Of a stretch of DNA of 64,000 nucleotides, positions 27,630 through 35,748 are shown piece by piece. The notes under the pieces were generated by a model, which saw only the letters and a list, made by a program, of their open reading frames with translations, made no database searches and had not been told where the DNA came from. Location of the stretch: contig BPHV01000003.1 of assembly GCA_026003755.1 (NCBI GenBank), positions 1-64,000 on the forward strand, read 5' to 3'. This DNA comes from Candidatus Roseilinea sp. GTDB taxonomy: Bacteria; Chloroflexota; Anaerolineae; J036; Brachytrichaceae. The translations under genes and the position numbers were made by a program. Position 1 is the stretch's first letter; every line of letters starts with the position of its first letter.

Positions 27630-28646
27630 ATGGCAACTGTTGAAATCATCCTCACCGGTCCCAGTGGGGACAACCCACTAGGCTTTCTGTGCGCGCTCGG
27701 CGCACTCCGCACCTTGAGCAACGCCTGGCCCGACGCCGAAGTGAAGATGAAGTGGCAGCAGATCCCGCTTCAATCAGTACAAGCCAATTTTGGGCTTCAA
27801 GAGCCCGACGCCGAAGTGAAGATGAAGTGGCAGCAGATCGGCACTCCATGGCGGCCGGTGCTGCGCGCCAGCCATGCCAATTTGGATGACAAGGAGGAGG
27901 CCGGCCAAAAGCAAGTTGTCGTCAATGCAATATTCAACGAGTTGAAGAATATGGACGACTGGCATCCAGCCAAAAAGTGGCAAGACACGCATAACATTAA
28001 ACCTGAAGACTATCGCGGCTATTCCTTACAAGCGCAAGACAGGCTTTTCGATCCGAGAGACCATCGTTCGGCAGAATGGGCAGCCACAATCGCTTGCGAT
28101 GCCATCATCCGCGACAAAGCTGTAGAGGACACAGCCTTTCGTACGATGAGCGGCCAGGGGCATCAACATTTCCTGAAGCAAATTAAGAGCCTGAAAGAGA
28201 AAATTCAAGTCAGCCATCTGGAAGAGGCTTTGTTCGGGCCGTGGCAATACAAGGATGACAAGCTCAACCTGCGCTTGGACCCAACTGAAGATCGCCGGCA
28301 CGCCTTGCGTTGGAAAAGCCCGGACAAAGACCCCATCAAAACAGTGTGGGGAGCAAACTGTCTTGCTGCCGAAGGTCTGCCAATGTATCCCGTCTTTCCG
28401 CAAGGAAGAAGGCTAAGGACGGTGGGGTTTCGGGGCAACAGTAAAGATGCGGTCTTTTGGACCTGGCCAATCTGGAATGCCTTTGCCGATGTGTCATTGA
28501 CTCGTTCTTTGCTGGCTTTGCCGGCTTTGCAAGCAGACCGGCCTGCGCGCGCCGAATTGTCGCCTCTTGGAATTGTCGAGGTTTATCGCGCTCAGCGCAT
28601 CCTGATTGACAGATACCGGGTGTTTACTATGGGACAACCCCACTAG
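27630..28646 (+). CDS. csb3: Type I-G subunit, Csb3-like (position after cas3), with internal duplication
   Basis: 338 aa. It starts MATVEIILTGPSGDNPLGFL and contains LRLDPTEDRRHALRW, VWGANCLAAEGLPMYPVFPQ and the C-terminal LGIVEVYRAQRILIDRYRVF. From memory this is the accessory family found beside or fused to Cas3 in type I-G/I-U loci. The order csb1-csb2-cas3-csb3 supports the name, but assignment is by context and recall, not a search. Residues ~34-70 contain a duplicated 11-residue block PDAEVKMKWQQ separated by 14 residues, created by a 75-bp insertion-like event (27728-27839) that keeps the frame. No Csx17 large subunit is present in the operon, so this protein may be the only candidate for a Cas8-like role. 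Confidence 0.6.
   Translation: MATVEIILTGPSGDNPLGFLCALGALRTLSNAWPDAEVKMKWQQIPLQSVQANFGLQEPDAEVKMKWQQIGTPWRPVLRASHANLDDKEEAGQKQVVVNAIFNELKNMDDWHPAKKWQDTHNIKPEDYRGYSLQAQDRLFDPRDHRSAEWAATIACDAIIRDKAVEDTAFRTMSGQGHQHFLKQIKSLKEKIQVSHLEEALFGPWQYKDDKLNLRLDPTEDRRHALRWKSPDKDPIKTVWGANCLAAEGLPMYPVFPQGRRLRTVGFRGNSKDAVFWTWPIWNAFADVSLTRSLLALPALQADRPARAELSPLGIVEVYRAQRILIDRYRVFTMGQPH
27728..27839 (+). repeat. 36-37 bp direct duplication flanking a 38-39 bp insert inside csb3
   Basis: Two identical 37-bp copies lie at 27728-27764 and 27803-27839. They are separated by a 38-bp unique sequence (39 bp if the duplication is counted as 36). The period is 75 bp. The CRISPR array in this window has 36-bp repeats and 35-39 bp spacers, giving periods of 71-75 bp. 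The structure is what a Cas1-Cas2 integration at a non-CRISPR target would leave. Because 75 is divisible by three, the gene stays open. Confidence 0.85.
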
Positions 28647-28710
28647 GAACGCCCTCGGCTACGCCTGCCACTTTGGCCTCGGCCTCTTCCTCCCCGCCGG
28701 CACCAAGTAA
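28624..28710 (+). pseudogene. Gene remnant with Gly-rich GLGLF ending upstream of cas4-cas1
   Basis: In the frame +1 relative to csb3, sequence reads LLWDNPTRNALGYACHFGLG, then LFLPAGTK and TAA at 28708-28710. The CHFGLGLF ending resembles C-termini of Cas6/RAMP-type proteins with a glycine-rich loop. Upstream, the frame is closed within csb3. It overlaps the last codons of csb3, so it looks like the tail of a deleted gene. Assignment is tentative. Confidence 0.35.
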
Positions 28711-28713
28711 CCC

Positions 28714-30493
28714 ATGTCCGACGACGCCCTGCTCGCCCTGCCCGACCTCGTCCCGGCCCGCATGGTGAACGAGTTCGCCTATTGCCCGCGCCTGGCCTAT
28801 CTGGAGTGGGTGCAGGGCGACTGGGCCGACAACGCCGACACCGCCGACGGTCGTTACAAACACCGGCGCGTGGATCACGCCGCCGGCCGCCTGCCCGCCT
28901 CTCCCTTCATCTCCCCCTCTCCCCTTGTGGGAGAGGAGGCAGGGGGTGAGGGGTCTGAAGGCAGTAAGAGCACACAGCAGCCAACAGACAACCTTGAACC
29001 CATCCATGCCCGCTCTGTCTGGCTCTCCGCTGAAGCAGAACACCTCACCGCGCGCATTGACCTGCTCGAAGGCGACGGCCAAACCGTGACGCCGGTGGAC
29101 TACAAGCGCGGCAGCGCCCCCGACCTGCCCGAAGGCGCCTGGGAAGCCGACCGCGTGCAACTGTGCGCCCAGGGCCTGATCCTGCGCGCCAACGGCTACA
29201 CCTGCGCCGGCGGCGTGATCTACTACATCGAGTCCAAAACCCGCGTCAGCGTGCCGTTCGACGACGCCCTGATCGCCCGCACGCGCGCCCTGGTGCAAGG
29301 GCTGCGCGAGATGGCCGCCGCCGGCCAAATCCCCCCGCCGCTGGTAGACAGCCCCAAATGCGTGCGCTGCTCGCTCGCCCCCATCTGCCTGCCCGACGAA
29401 GTCAACCTGCTCAATCCGCCTGCACCCACTCCACCGGCAGCCCAGCCCCCGCCGCGCCGCTTGATGCCGGCCCGCGACGACGCCGCCCCCCTCTACGTCA
29501 GCGAGCCGGGCGCCCGCGTCAGCAAACGCGGCGAAGTGTTCGAGATATGGCTCAAAGACCAACGCCTGGGCGAGGCGCGCATCTTCGAGACCTCGCACCT
29601 CGCTCTGTTCGGCAGCGTGCAGATCACCACGCCCGCGCTCGTCGAAGCGCTCGACCGCGGCATCACCATCGCCTTCTTCTCCATGGGCGGCTGGTTCAAG
29701 GGCTTGGCGCATGGCCCGGCCCACAAAAACGTCGCCTTGCGCATGGCGCAATACCGCGCCGCCTTCGACCCCGCACGCAGCCTGGCCCTGGCGCGCGCGT
29801 TCGTGAGCGCCAAGATCCGCAACTGCCGCACCCTGCTGATGCGCAACCACACCGCCCCGCCCAAAGACACCCTGGCCGCGCTGATGCAGCTCGTTAAAGA
29901 TGCGCGCGCCGCGTCCGACCTGCCCGCGCTGTTGGGCATCGAGGGCAACGCCCGGCCGGCTCTACTTCGGCGCCTTCGCCGGCATGCTCAAGCCCCGCGC
30001 CCCCGCCTCCGCTGCCGGATGGCAGTTCGACTTCAGCGGGCGCAACCGCCGCCCCCCGCGCGACCCCGTCAACGCCCTGCTCTCCTTCGCCTACAGCCTG
30101 CTGGCAAAAGAGCTGACCGTGACGGCCCAAATCATCGGCTTCGACCCCTACCTGGGCTTCTATCATCAACCCCACTACGGCCGGCCCGCGTTGGCCCTGG
30201 ACGTGATGGAGGAGTTCCGCCCCCTGGTGGCCGATTCGGTCGTGCTGACCGCCATCAACACCGGCGTGATCAGCCTCGATGACTTTATCGCCAGCGGGCC
30301 GGCGGTGGCGCTGACGCCGGCCGGCCGCAAAAAGTTCATCCAGGCCTTCGAAAACCGACTGCAAACCGAGATCACCCATCCCATCTTCGGCTATCGCATC
30401 AGCTATCGGCGCGTGCTGGAGGTGCAACTGCGCCTGCTGGGCCGCGCGCTCGGCGGCGAGATCGCCGCCTACCCGGCTTTTACCACCCGTTGA
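28714..30493 (+). CDS. cas4-cas1: Cas4-Cas1 fusion (spacer acquisition), frameshifted in the Cas1 domain
   Basis: The N-terminal Cas4 domain has Cys24 ([10 protein letters not shown]), the RecB-type Asp/Lys motifs ([15 protein letters not shown]) and the Cys cluster at residues ~216, 219 and 225 ([11 protein letters not shown]), consistent with a [Fe-S] PAM-sensing nuclease. Cas1 follows from ~residue 265 ([20 protein letters not shown]). The catalytic Glu lies in LLGIEGNA (GAG at 29941). Directly after it one extra base (29950-29959) shifts the frame. The rest, [15 protein letters not shown] to the His/acidic motif [20 protein letters not shown], continues in the next frame to the TGA at 30491. 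A palindromic repeat adds ~30 residues to the Cas4 domain (28901-28990). The fusion is typical of type I-G. Confidence 0.87.
28903..28953. repeat. REP-like palindromic element inserted in the Cas4 domain
   Basis: The core is a perfect 8-bp stem CCTCTCCC and GGGAGAGG (28916-28923 and 28929-28936) with a 5-nt loop. An outer imperfect pairing joins CCCTTCATCTCCCCCT with AGGGGGTGAGGG. The element is in frame and encodes [14 protein letters not shown], a peptide often seen where such dispersed repeats enter genes. It sits between the Cas4 N-terminal Cys and the RARSVWLS-like segment. Confidence 0.7.
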
Positions 30494-30509
30494 CCCAAGC
30501 AGGCAAGAC

Positions 30510-30803
30510 ATGCGCACCCTCTACATCGTCACCTACGACATCGCCGATGATGATCGGCGCTGGCGCAAAGTGTTCAAGCTGATATACGGATACGGCGACC
30601 GGCTACAGTACTCGGTGTTTCGCTGCGCGCTGTCCGACCGCGAGCGGGTGGAGCTGGTGGAGAAGCTTTCGCGCGTGATCAAGTCCGGCGAAGATCAAGT
30701 GTTGTTCTTCCCGTTGGGGCCGGTCGGCGGCGTGGACGAAAAGCGCATTCATGCAGTGGGGCGCGCCTATCCTGCTCTACGCCAGGGGGCGACGATCCTC
30801 TGA
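30510..30803 (+). CDS. cas2: CRISPR-associated Cas2
   Basis: 97 aa. MRTLYIVTYDIADDDRRWRK gives the first beta strand with the conserved Asp, and LQYSVFRCALSDRERVELVE and DQVLFFPLGP follow. Cas2 dimers bridge two Cas1 dimers in the spacer integrase and set the geometry of insertion. It starts 16 bp after the cas4-cas1 stop and is the last cas gene before the leader. Confidence 0.93.
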   Translation: MRTLYIVTYDIADDDRRWRKVFKLIYGYGDRLQYSVFRCALSDRERVELVEKLSRVIKSGEDQVLFFPLGPVGGVDEKRIHAVGRAYPALRQGATIL

Positions 30804-31113
30804 GGCGCGCTCATGCACCTTACCAATTGAATATGTGATGAACGTGAGCGCATCGAGCCGCGAGCGGCGGCGTGGCAACGCACACCGCCGGCGTCGCTCG
30901 CAACAGCGGCTTCCTTAAAACCATGCTGAGCGAGGTCAAGCCTGGGCCGCGGCAAGCAAGGACAAATGGCGCCGCCTGGCAATCCACTCGATGATGCCGG
31001 CGAGCATCCCCACTCCACACCGCGATCCGGTCTCCCGGCCCAAAGCAAGCCCCACGCCGCACGCACCCAGGCCGCAAATGTGCTATAGTTTTACCCACAT
31101 CGGGCAAGGCGGG
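30804..31113 (+). promoter_or_regulatory. CRISPR leader with extended -10 promoter
   Basis: 310 bp between cas2 and the first repeat with no gene. An extended -10 (TGC followed by TATAGT at 31084-31089) ends 24 bp before the first repeat, so transcription would start just ahead of the array. No good -35 is visible, which is common for extended -10 promoters. Repeat orientation (3' end ATTGAAG) agrees with transcription on the plus strand from this side. Confidence 0.6.
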
Positions 31114-31330
31114 GTTTCCACGCCTAACAAGGCGTGGCCCCATTGAACTAAAAATTATGCCTTGTCGCCGAACGGCGTCGAAGTTGGCGAGGATCCTAAC
31201 AAGGCGTGGCCCCATTGAACTAAAAATTATCGTGAGCGAAATACTGCTTCGCTACTTCCTTGAACGCCCTAACAAGGCGTGGCCCCATTGAACTAAAAAT
31301 TATCGGCACACTCGCAAAAGAGCGCGATGG
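31114..31330 (+). repeat. Register-shifted repeats at the leader end of the array
   Basis: The first copy (31114-31158) has both the normal 5' part GTTTCCACG and an 11-nt 3' extension CTAAAAATTAT. The second (31195-31230) and third (31268-31303) copies lack GTTTCCACG and carry the extension, giving 36-bp units that start at CCTAACAAGG. The units are therefore moved 9 bp downstream relative to all other repeats, while length stays 36 and the two spacers are 36 and 37 bp. The next spacer (ending 31330) contains the same extension, showing where it came from. Confidence 0.9.
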
Positions 31331-32679
31331 GTTTCCACGCCTAACAAGGCGTGGCCCCATTGAAGGTGCAGCTTGCAAACGCCATTCGCCAAAATCGGCC
31401 GGGGTTTCCACGCCTAACAAGGCGTGGCCCCATTGAAGGTCCTCGTGCGGGTCAATTGGTGCGCCGGCTATTGGGGTTTCCACGCCTAACAAGGCGTGGC
31501 CCCATTGAAGGTCGTATGTCGTTGATAGACAGCGCGCTGATTACCGCGTTTCCACGCCTAACAAGGCGTGGCCCCATTGAAGGCGATAGGGATAGGTGGG
31601 CCGGTATGGGGGCGGATAGTAAGTTTCCACGCCTAACAAGGCGTGGCCCCATTGAAGGTAGTGCTTGTTGGTCAGACTAATACAAGCGTAGACATGGTTT
31701 CCACGCCTAACAAGGCGTGGCCCCATTGAAGGGCCATGATTCGAGCGGCGATGCAGGTCTTGCAGGGGGAGTTTCCACGCCTAACAAGGCGTGGCCCCAT
31801 TGAAGCTATCAAGCCCCAACGTTGGTTAGCGCTGTTGTGCCAGGTTTCCACGCCTAACAAGGCGTGGCCCCATTGAAGCATGTTGCCGCGCATAACGCTC
31901 GGCAACCGCTCAACAAGTTTCCACGCCTAACAAGGCGTGGCCCCATTGAAGCTGCACAGTCGTTTGCGTCAACCCACTGACCAGCTCATGTTTCCACGCC
32001 TAACAAGGCGTGGCCCCATTGAAGCACATGGCGGTTAGTGTTAATCGTAAGCTCAGACTCGGTTTCCACGCCTAACAAGGCGTGGCCCCATTGAAGCGAC
32101 ATCTCCCAGAGAACCCGTTTGCACGTCAGCGGGTTTCCACGCCTAACAAGGCGTGGCCCCATTGAAGCGACAACCAGCGCATTGGCGCGTTCTATCAAGC
32201 CCCAACGTTTCCACGCCTAACAAGGCGTGGCCCCATTGAAGCCCAGTGTTCGGTGAAACGATGACATCGGCGGTCAATGTTTCCACGCCTAACAAGGCGT
32301 GGCCCCATTGAAGCACACATCATGGCAATCAAAGCCCGACCTGATTTCTGGTTTCCACGCCTAACAAGGCGTGGCCCCATTGAAGCAAGAAGCCGCGGGG
32401 GCGCGTGTGACGGCCGTACGTCGTTTTCACGCCTAACAAGGCGTGGCCCCATTGAAGCTCGGCCAACTCCCAGCGGTTGAAGAAGGGCGGCAGAAAGTTT
32501 CCACGCCTAACAAGGCGTGGCCCCATTGAAGCATCACCACTGCTTGAACAGGCAGGTCGGCCTGATGCTGGTTTCCACGCCTAACAAGGCGTGGCCCCAT
32601 TGAAGCACGCCGTCAAAGGCAAACAGCGCCGGACGGCCAGCAAGTTTCCACGCCTAACAAGGCGTGGCCCCATTGAAGC
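31114..32679 (+). CRISPR. Main CRISPR array, 22 repeats and 21 spacers
   Basis: The repeat is 36 nt, beginning GTTTCCACGCC and ending CCCCATTGAAGC. It holds a perfect 8-bp stem (CCACGCCT and AGGCGTGG) with loop AACA. In-register repeats start at 31331, 31404, 31476, 31548, 31623, 31697, 31771, 31844, 31917, 31990, 32062, 32133, 32207, 32279, 32351, 32423 (one C-to-T change), 32497, 32571 and 32644. Spacers are 35-39 bp. The three leader-proximal copies are displaced (see 31114-31330). The last two bases of the repeat are GC in the 13 older copies, GG in the next six, and CT in the youngest three. The array belongs to the adjacent type I-G cas operon. Confidence 0.97.
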
Positions 32680-32708
32680 ATTGAAGCCTCTTGAAGCTTG
32701 AAGCCTTG

Positions 32709-32715
32709 AACCTTG
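32709..32715. repeat. 7-bp target-site duplication of the first IS
   Basis: AACCTTG here is repeated at 34149-34155 on the other side of the first insertion sequence. It lies in a TTGAAG-rich stretch just after the last intact repeat. Confidence 0.75.
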
Positions 32716-34148
32716 GGGTGTAGCGCAGATTTGTGACAGTCACCGCCGGCGGCACTGACGGATTGCGGCGTCTAGCCGATTGCTGTGCAGTTCACACAAG
32801 GCGGCGAGCATGCCGCCGTTCCCAGCCCCGACAGGGGCCTTTCAAACGCCGCTGTATCACCGTCTTGCAGCCGCTCTCCACCACACCGCTGCCAATCGGC
32901 AGCCCTTGCGCGCGGAACTCTGCATAACGCATCCGCTCCGCATTGTTGGCAAAGTAGCCCGCCAGCTCCGCCGCCTCAGCCTGAGGCAGCCCGCGCACCG
33001 CTTCCGCAACGGCCTGCGCTCCGCCGGCCCACAGCGCGTCCAGTTGTCTCTCCGCCCAGGCCTTCGCCGTATCCGGCTGCTGAGGCCAGGCCCGTTCGGC
33101 CGCGTGGTGCACGTGCTGAGCCGCATGCGCCCAGTCCACAATCTGGATGGCGTCAGGGAAGTTGGCGCGTGTGATGCGCTCAATCCAAGCCGCCCCCGTC
33201 GTTGACCGATGTCACACGCGCGCAGTCCGGCAACCCCCGTCGCAGCCCCTCGACATACTGCCGGCGCGCCATGTCGTCTGCATCCCCCAGCGTCGCCTGA
33301 TAACTGTGCCGTTCGAGCTTGACGACCGCTTTCTGCGCCGCATGACGGGCGCTCACCTGCTCGGTCTGCTGTCGGCTCACCCTGACCTGCGAGATGGCCG
33401 TCACTTTGACTTCCTTCCACCCTTCGCCCCGAATGCGGATGAATACCCCATCGGTCGAGACATTGCCCTGTTCCTTGACCGGATCAATCCGGCATGGCGT
33501 CATCTCAGGCTCCTCCCCGCTTGCCGGCGCAACGGCATGGGCCTGCGCCACTTCGGCCTCGCGCATGGCATCAATCTTCGCTCCCTCGCCTTCACTGATG
33601 CGCCGCACGCTGTCCCCCGATATCTGCCAGCCGGTGAGCACCTGATACGCCTGCGCCGCGCGGTCAAACGACGGCGCTTACTGCAACGCCGCCCGTGCTG
33701 CGCCTTCACTCCACCGGTCCGCTCTCAGGCGCAGCACGTGATCCAGGGGGAAAAGCCGTCTGGCCGCACCCGTTCGGACAGACGTAGTAGCTACGCTCGA
33801 TCCGGCTTTGTCCTTCCAAGCCGTTGACCTGCTTGCCGCGCCGGCCTTTCAGCCGCATCGGCTTGCCACAGCTCGGACAGAGCGGCTGGGTGATGTCTGC
33901 GCGGTGCCGACGTTGATTGATCAGAATCTCCAATCCACGACCCATCAGCACCTGTCGCAGGGCTTCGATCTCAGCGAACGTGGCGTCCGGATGCTGGTCA
34001 TACCATGTCTCTAATTCTTCATAGGCCTGGGCGGCCAGGGCCAGGAACTGTTCGCGCCGCTGCGCGTGGCTGGATACGGTTGATGGTTTCATGTCCCCTA
34101 TTTTGCTCCCGCTGCAGAAAAAGTCGCCCACAAATCTGCGCTACACCC
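32716..34148 (-). mobile_element. ISKra4-like insertion sequence (degenerate), 1433 bp
   Basis: Perfect 20-bp terminal inverted repeats begin GGGTGTAGCGCAGATTTG at 32716 and end with the complement at 34148. A 7-bp duplication AACCTTG flanks it. It carries one transposase on the minus strand, broken by several mutations. It entered the CRISPR array just beyond the last intact repeat. Confidence 0.87.
32740..34092 (-). pseudogene. ISKra4-like transposase, disrupted
   Basis: The N-terminal part starts MKPSTVSSHAQRREQFLALA and has a zinc-ribbon-like CPSCGKPMRLKGRRGK and ERSYYVCPNGCG. The frame is lost at a T4C5 run just after the zinc ribbon, then there is an in-frame TAA (~33677), an extra G near 33195 in what would be the second catalytic Asp region (SVNDG), and a final shift near the C-terminus. 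Readable segments STDGVFIRIRGEGWKEVKV, VDWAHAAQHVHHAAERAW and LPIGSGVVESGCK correspond to the first Asp, the region after the second Asp, and the Glu of the DDE triad. Confidence 0.8.
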
Positions 34149-34157
34149 AACCTTGAA

Positions 34158-35740
34158 GGGTGCATTTCAGTTTTGGGGCAGGAGCGCACTCAAAAAGCGC
34201 GCAGATTGACCTCGCCCGCGTGAACATCCGAAGATCACGGACGTCGTCGTGGATTGACAGACCGGCATCTCAGCGAGGGACGACAAGCCGCAGGCCGCTG
34301 CGGGCATAATGCGAGGACAGTTATATCCGGGAGGTGTGCCATGAAAGAGACCAGGGCGACGACACAGCGCAAGTCAGCGTCTTCGCCACGGCGAGGCGAG
34401 ATGAAAGCGGTGCTGATGCGAGAAGCGGAGGCCGTGATCGATGAATTGCTGGACTGGAATGAACAGGCCGGCCAGCCGACGCTGACGCAGATCGAGGAGG
34501 TGATCCTGAAGCTGCGCAAGCGGATGAGCGAGGCGATGGCGGTCACCGTGATCGAGGCGCAAGAGGCGAGCCGCCCGGTGCCGGGGCCGGTCTGTCCGCA
34601 GTGCGGGCGGGAGATGCACTCCAAAGGCCGCAAGCGGAACACGGTCGAGAGCCGCGTGGGCAGCCTGTCCGTGCAGCGAGGATACTACTACTGTGAAGCC
34701 TGCCGCGTCGGGCTTTTCCCCCCCTCGATCGGCAGCTGGCGGTGTGGGACAAGCACTGGAGCGAACAGGTGGCCAAGCAGGCGGTGTGGCTGAGCGGGCT
34801 GGTGACGTTTGAGGAAGCGGAGCGCATCCTGGGACAGGTGGGCGGGCTGGTCATGTCCGACAGCAGTGTGTGGCGGCGGGTGGCGGTATGGGGAGAGCGC
34901 TTTCGGGGGGTAGAAGCCACACAACGCGCCCTGGCGGACGGCGGCGGGCGCACCGCCGAGGCGGCGACCGTGCCGGGCAAGATGGGTGTCGCCCTGGACG
35001 GAGCAACGGTTCATGTGCGTGGCGAAGGCTGGAAGGAACTCAAGGTGGGGTGCGTGTTCGATGTCGTGCTACAGCCGACTTGGGATCGCCAGAGCGAGGA
35101 GTGGGTTGACACGGCCCACGCCGTCCGCGCCGGCTACGTCGCCCATCTGGGCGGGCCGGAACGGTTCGGCCAGGTGTTGTGGACGGCCGCCCAACGTCGC
35201 GGCTGGACGCAGGCACGTGACACCATCGCCTTGGGCGATGGCGCCGCGTGGATTTGGAATCTGCTCAGCGAGCACTTCTACGACAGCCGACAAGCCGTGG
35301 ACTGGTATCACGCCAGCCAGCATCTGTGGCAGGTTGCTCACGGCCTGCACGCAGCAGGCAGCCCGGCGGCCCAGGCTTGGTATCGTGCCCACGAAACCCT
35401 CTTGTTCCAGGGCCATGCCGACCGGATTGCGGCTCGACTCCGTCAGGCCGCCCATACCCATCCCCAGCACGCCGAGATGCTACGGCGTGAAGCGGGCTAC
35501 TTCGGGAACAACCGGCGACGCATGCAATACCAGAGCCTGCGCGAAGATGGCTGGCCGATCGGCAGCGGCGTGGTCGAGAGCGCCTGCAAGCAATTCCGTC
35601 ATCGCTTCGCCGGTAGCGGGATGCGCTGGAGCCGTCCCGGCATCGAGCGTCTGCTCCCGATTCGGGCGGCCGTCATGGGTCACGCCTTTGACGCGATGTG
35701 GTCTGCTGCCTATTCTTCGCCCCCAAACTGAAATAGACCC
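34158..35740 (+). mobile_element. ISKra4-like insertion sequence, copy A, 1583 bp
   Basis: The ends are GGGTGCATTTCAGTTTTGGG at the left and the complement of GGGTCTATTTCAGTTTGGGG at the right, matching at 19 of 22 positions. ACCTTGAA (8 bp) flanks both sides (34150-34157 and 35741-35748). It is followed directly by a second nearly identical copy in the same orientation. Confidence 0.9.
34341..35731 (+). CDS. ISKra4-like transposase copy A, in two frames joined at T4C7
   Basis: A GGAGG site precedes the ATG at 34341. The first frame (MKETRATTQRKSASSPRRGE, zinc-ribbon CPQCGREMHSKGRKRN, VQRGYYYCEACRVGLFPP) runs into a TTTTCCCCCCC run at 34714-34724. The main part continues in the -1 frame as LDRQLAVWDKHWSEQVAKQA to 35731. 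It holds the DDE triad: Asp in GVALDGATVHVRGEGWKELK, Asp in LGDGAAWIWN, and Glu in GSGVVESACKQF. An uninterrupted protein would need one more C in the run, by slippage or frameshifting. Confidence 0.82.
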
Positions 35741-35748
35741 ACCTTGAA
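35741..35748. repeat. Shared 8-bp target duplication between the two IS copies
   Basis: ACCTTGAA occurs at 34150-34157, 35741-35748 and 37332-37339, that is before, between and after the two tandem copies. The last one is preceded by one extra C. Confidence 0.8.

Noticed and set aside
31220-32526. Several minus-strand frames with repeated MGPRLVRRGN or LQWGHALLGVET
   Set aside because: They are translations of the CRISPR repeat, not proteins.
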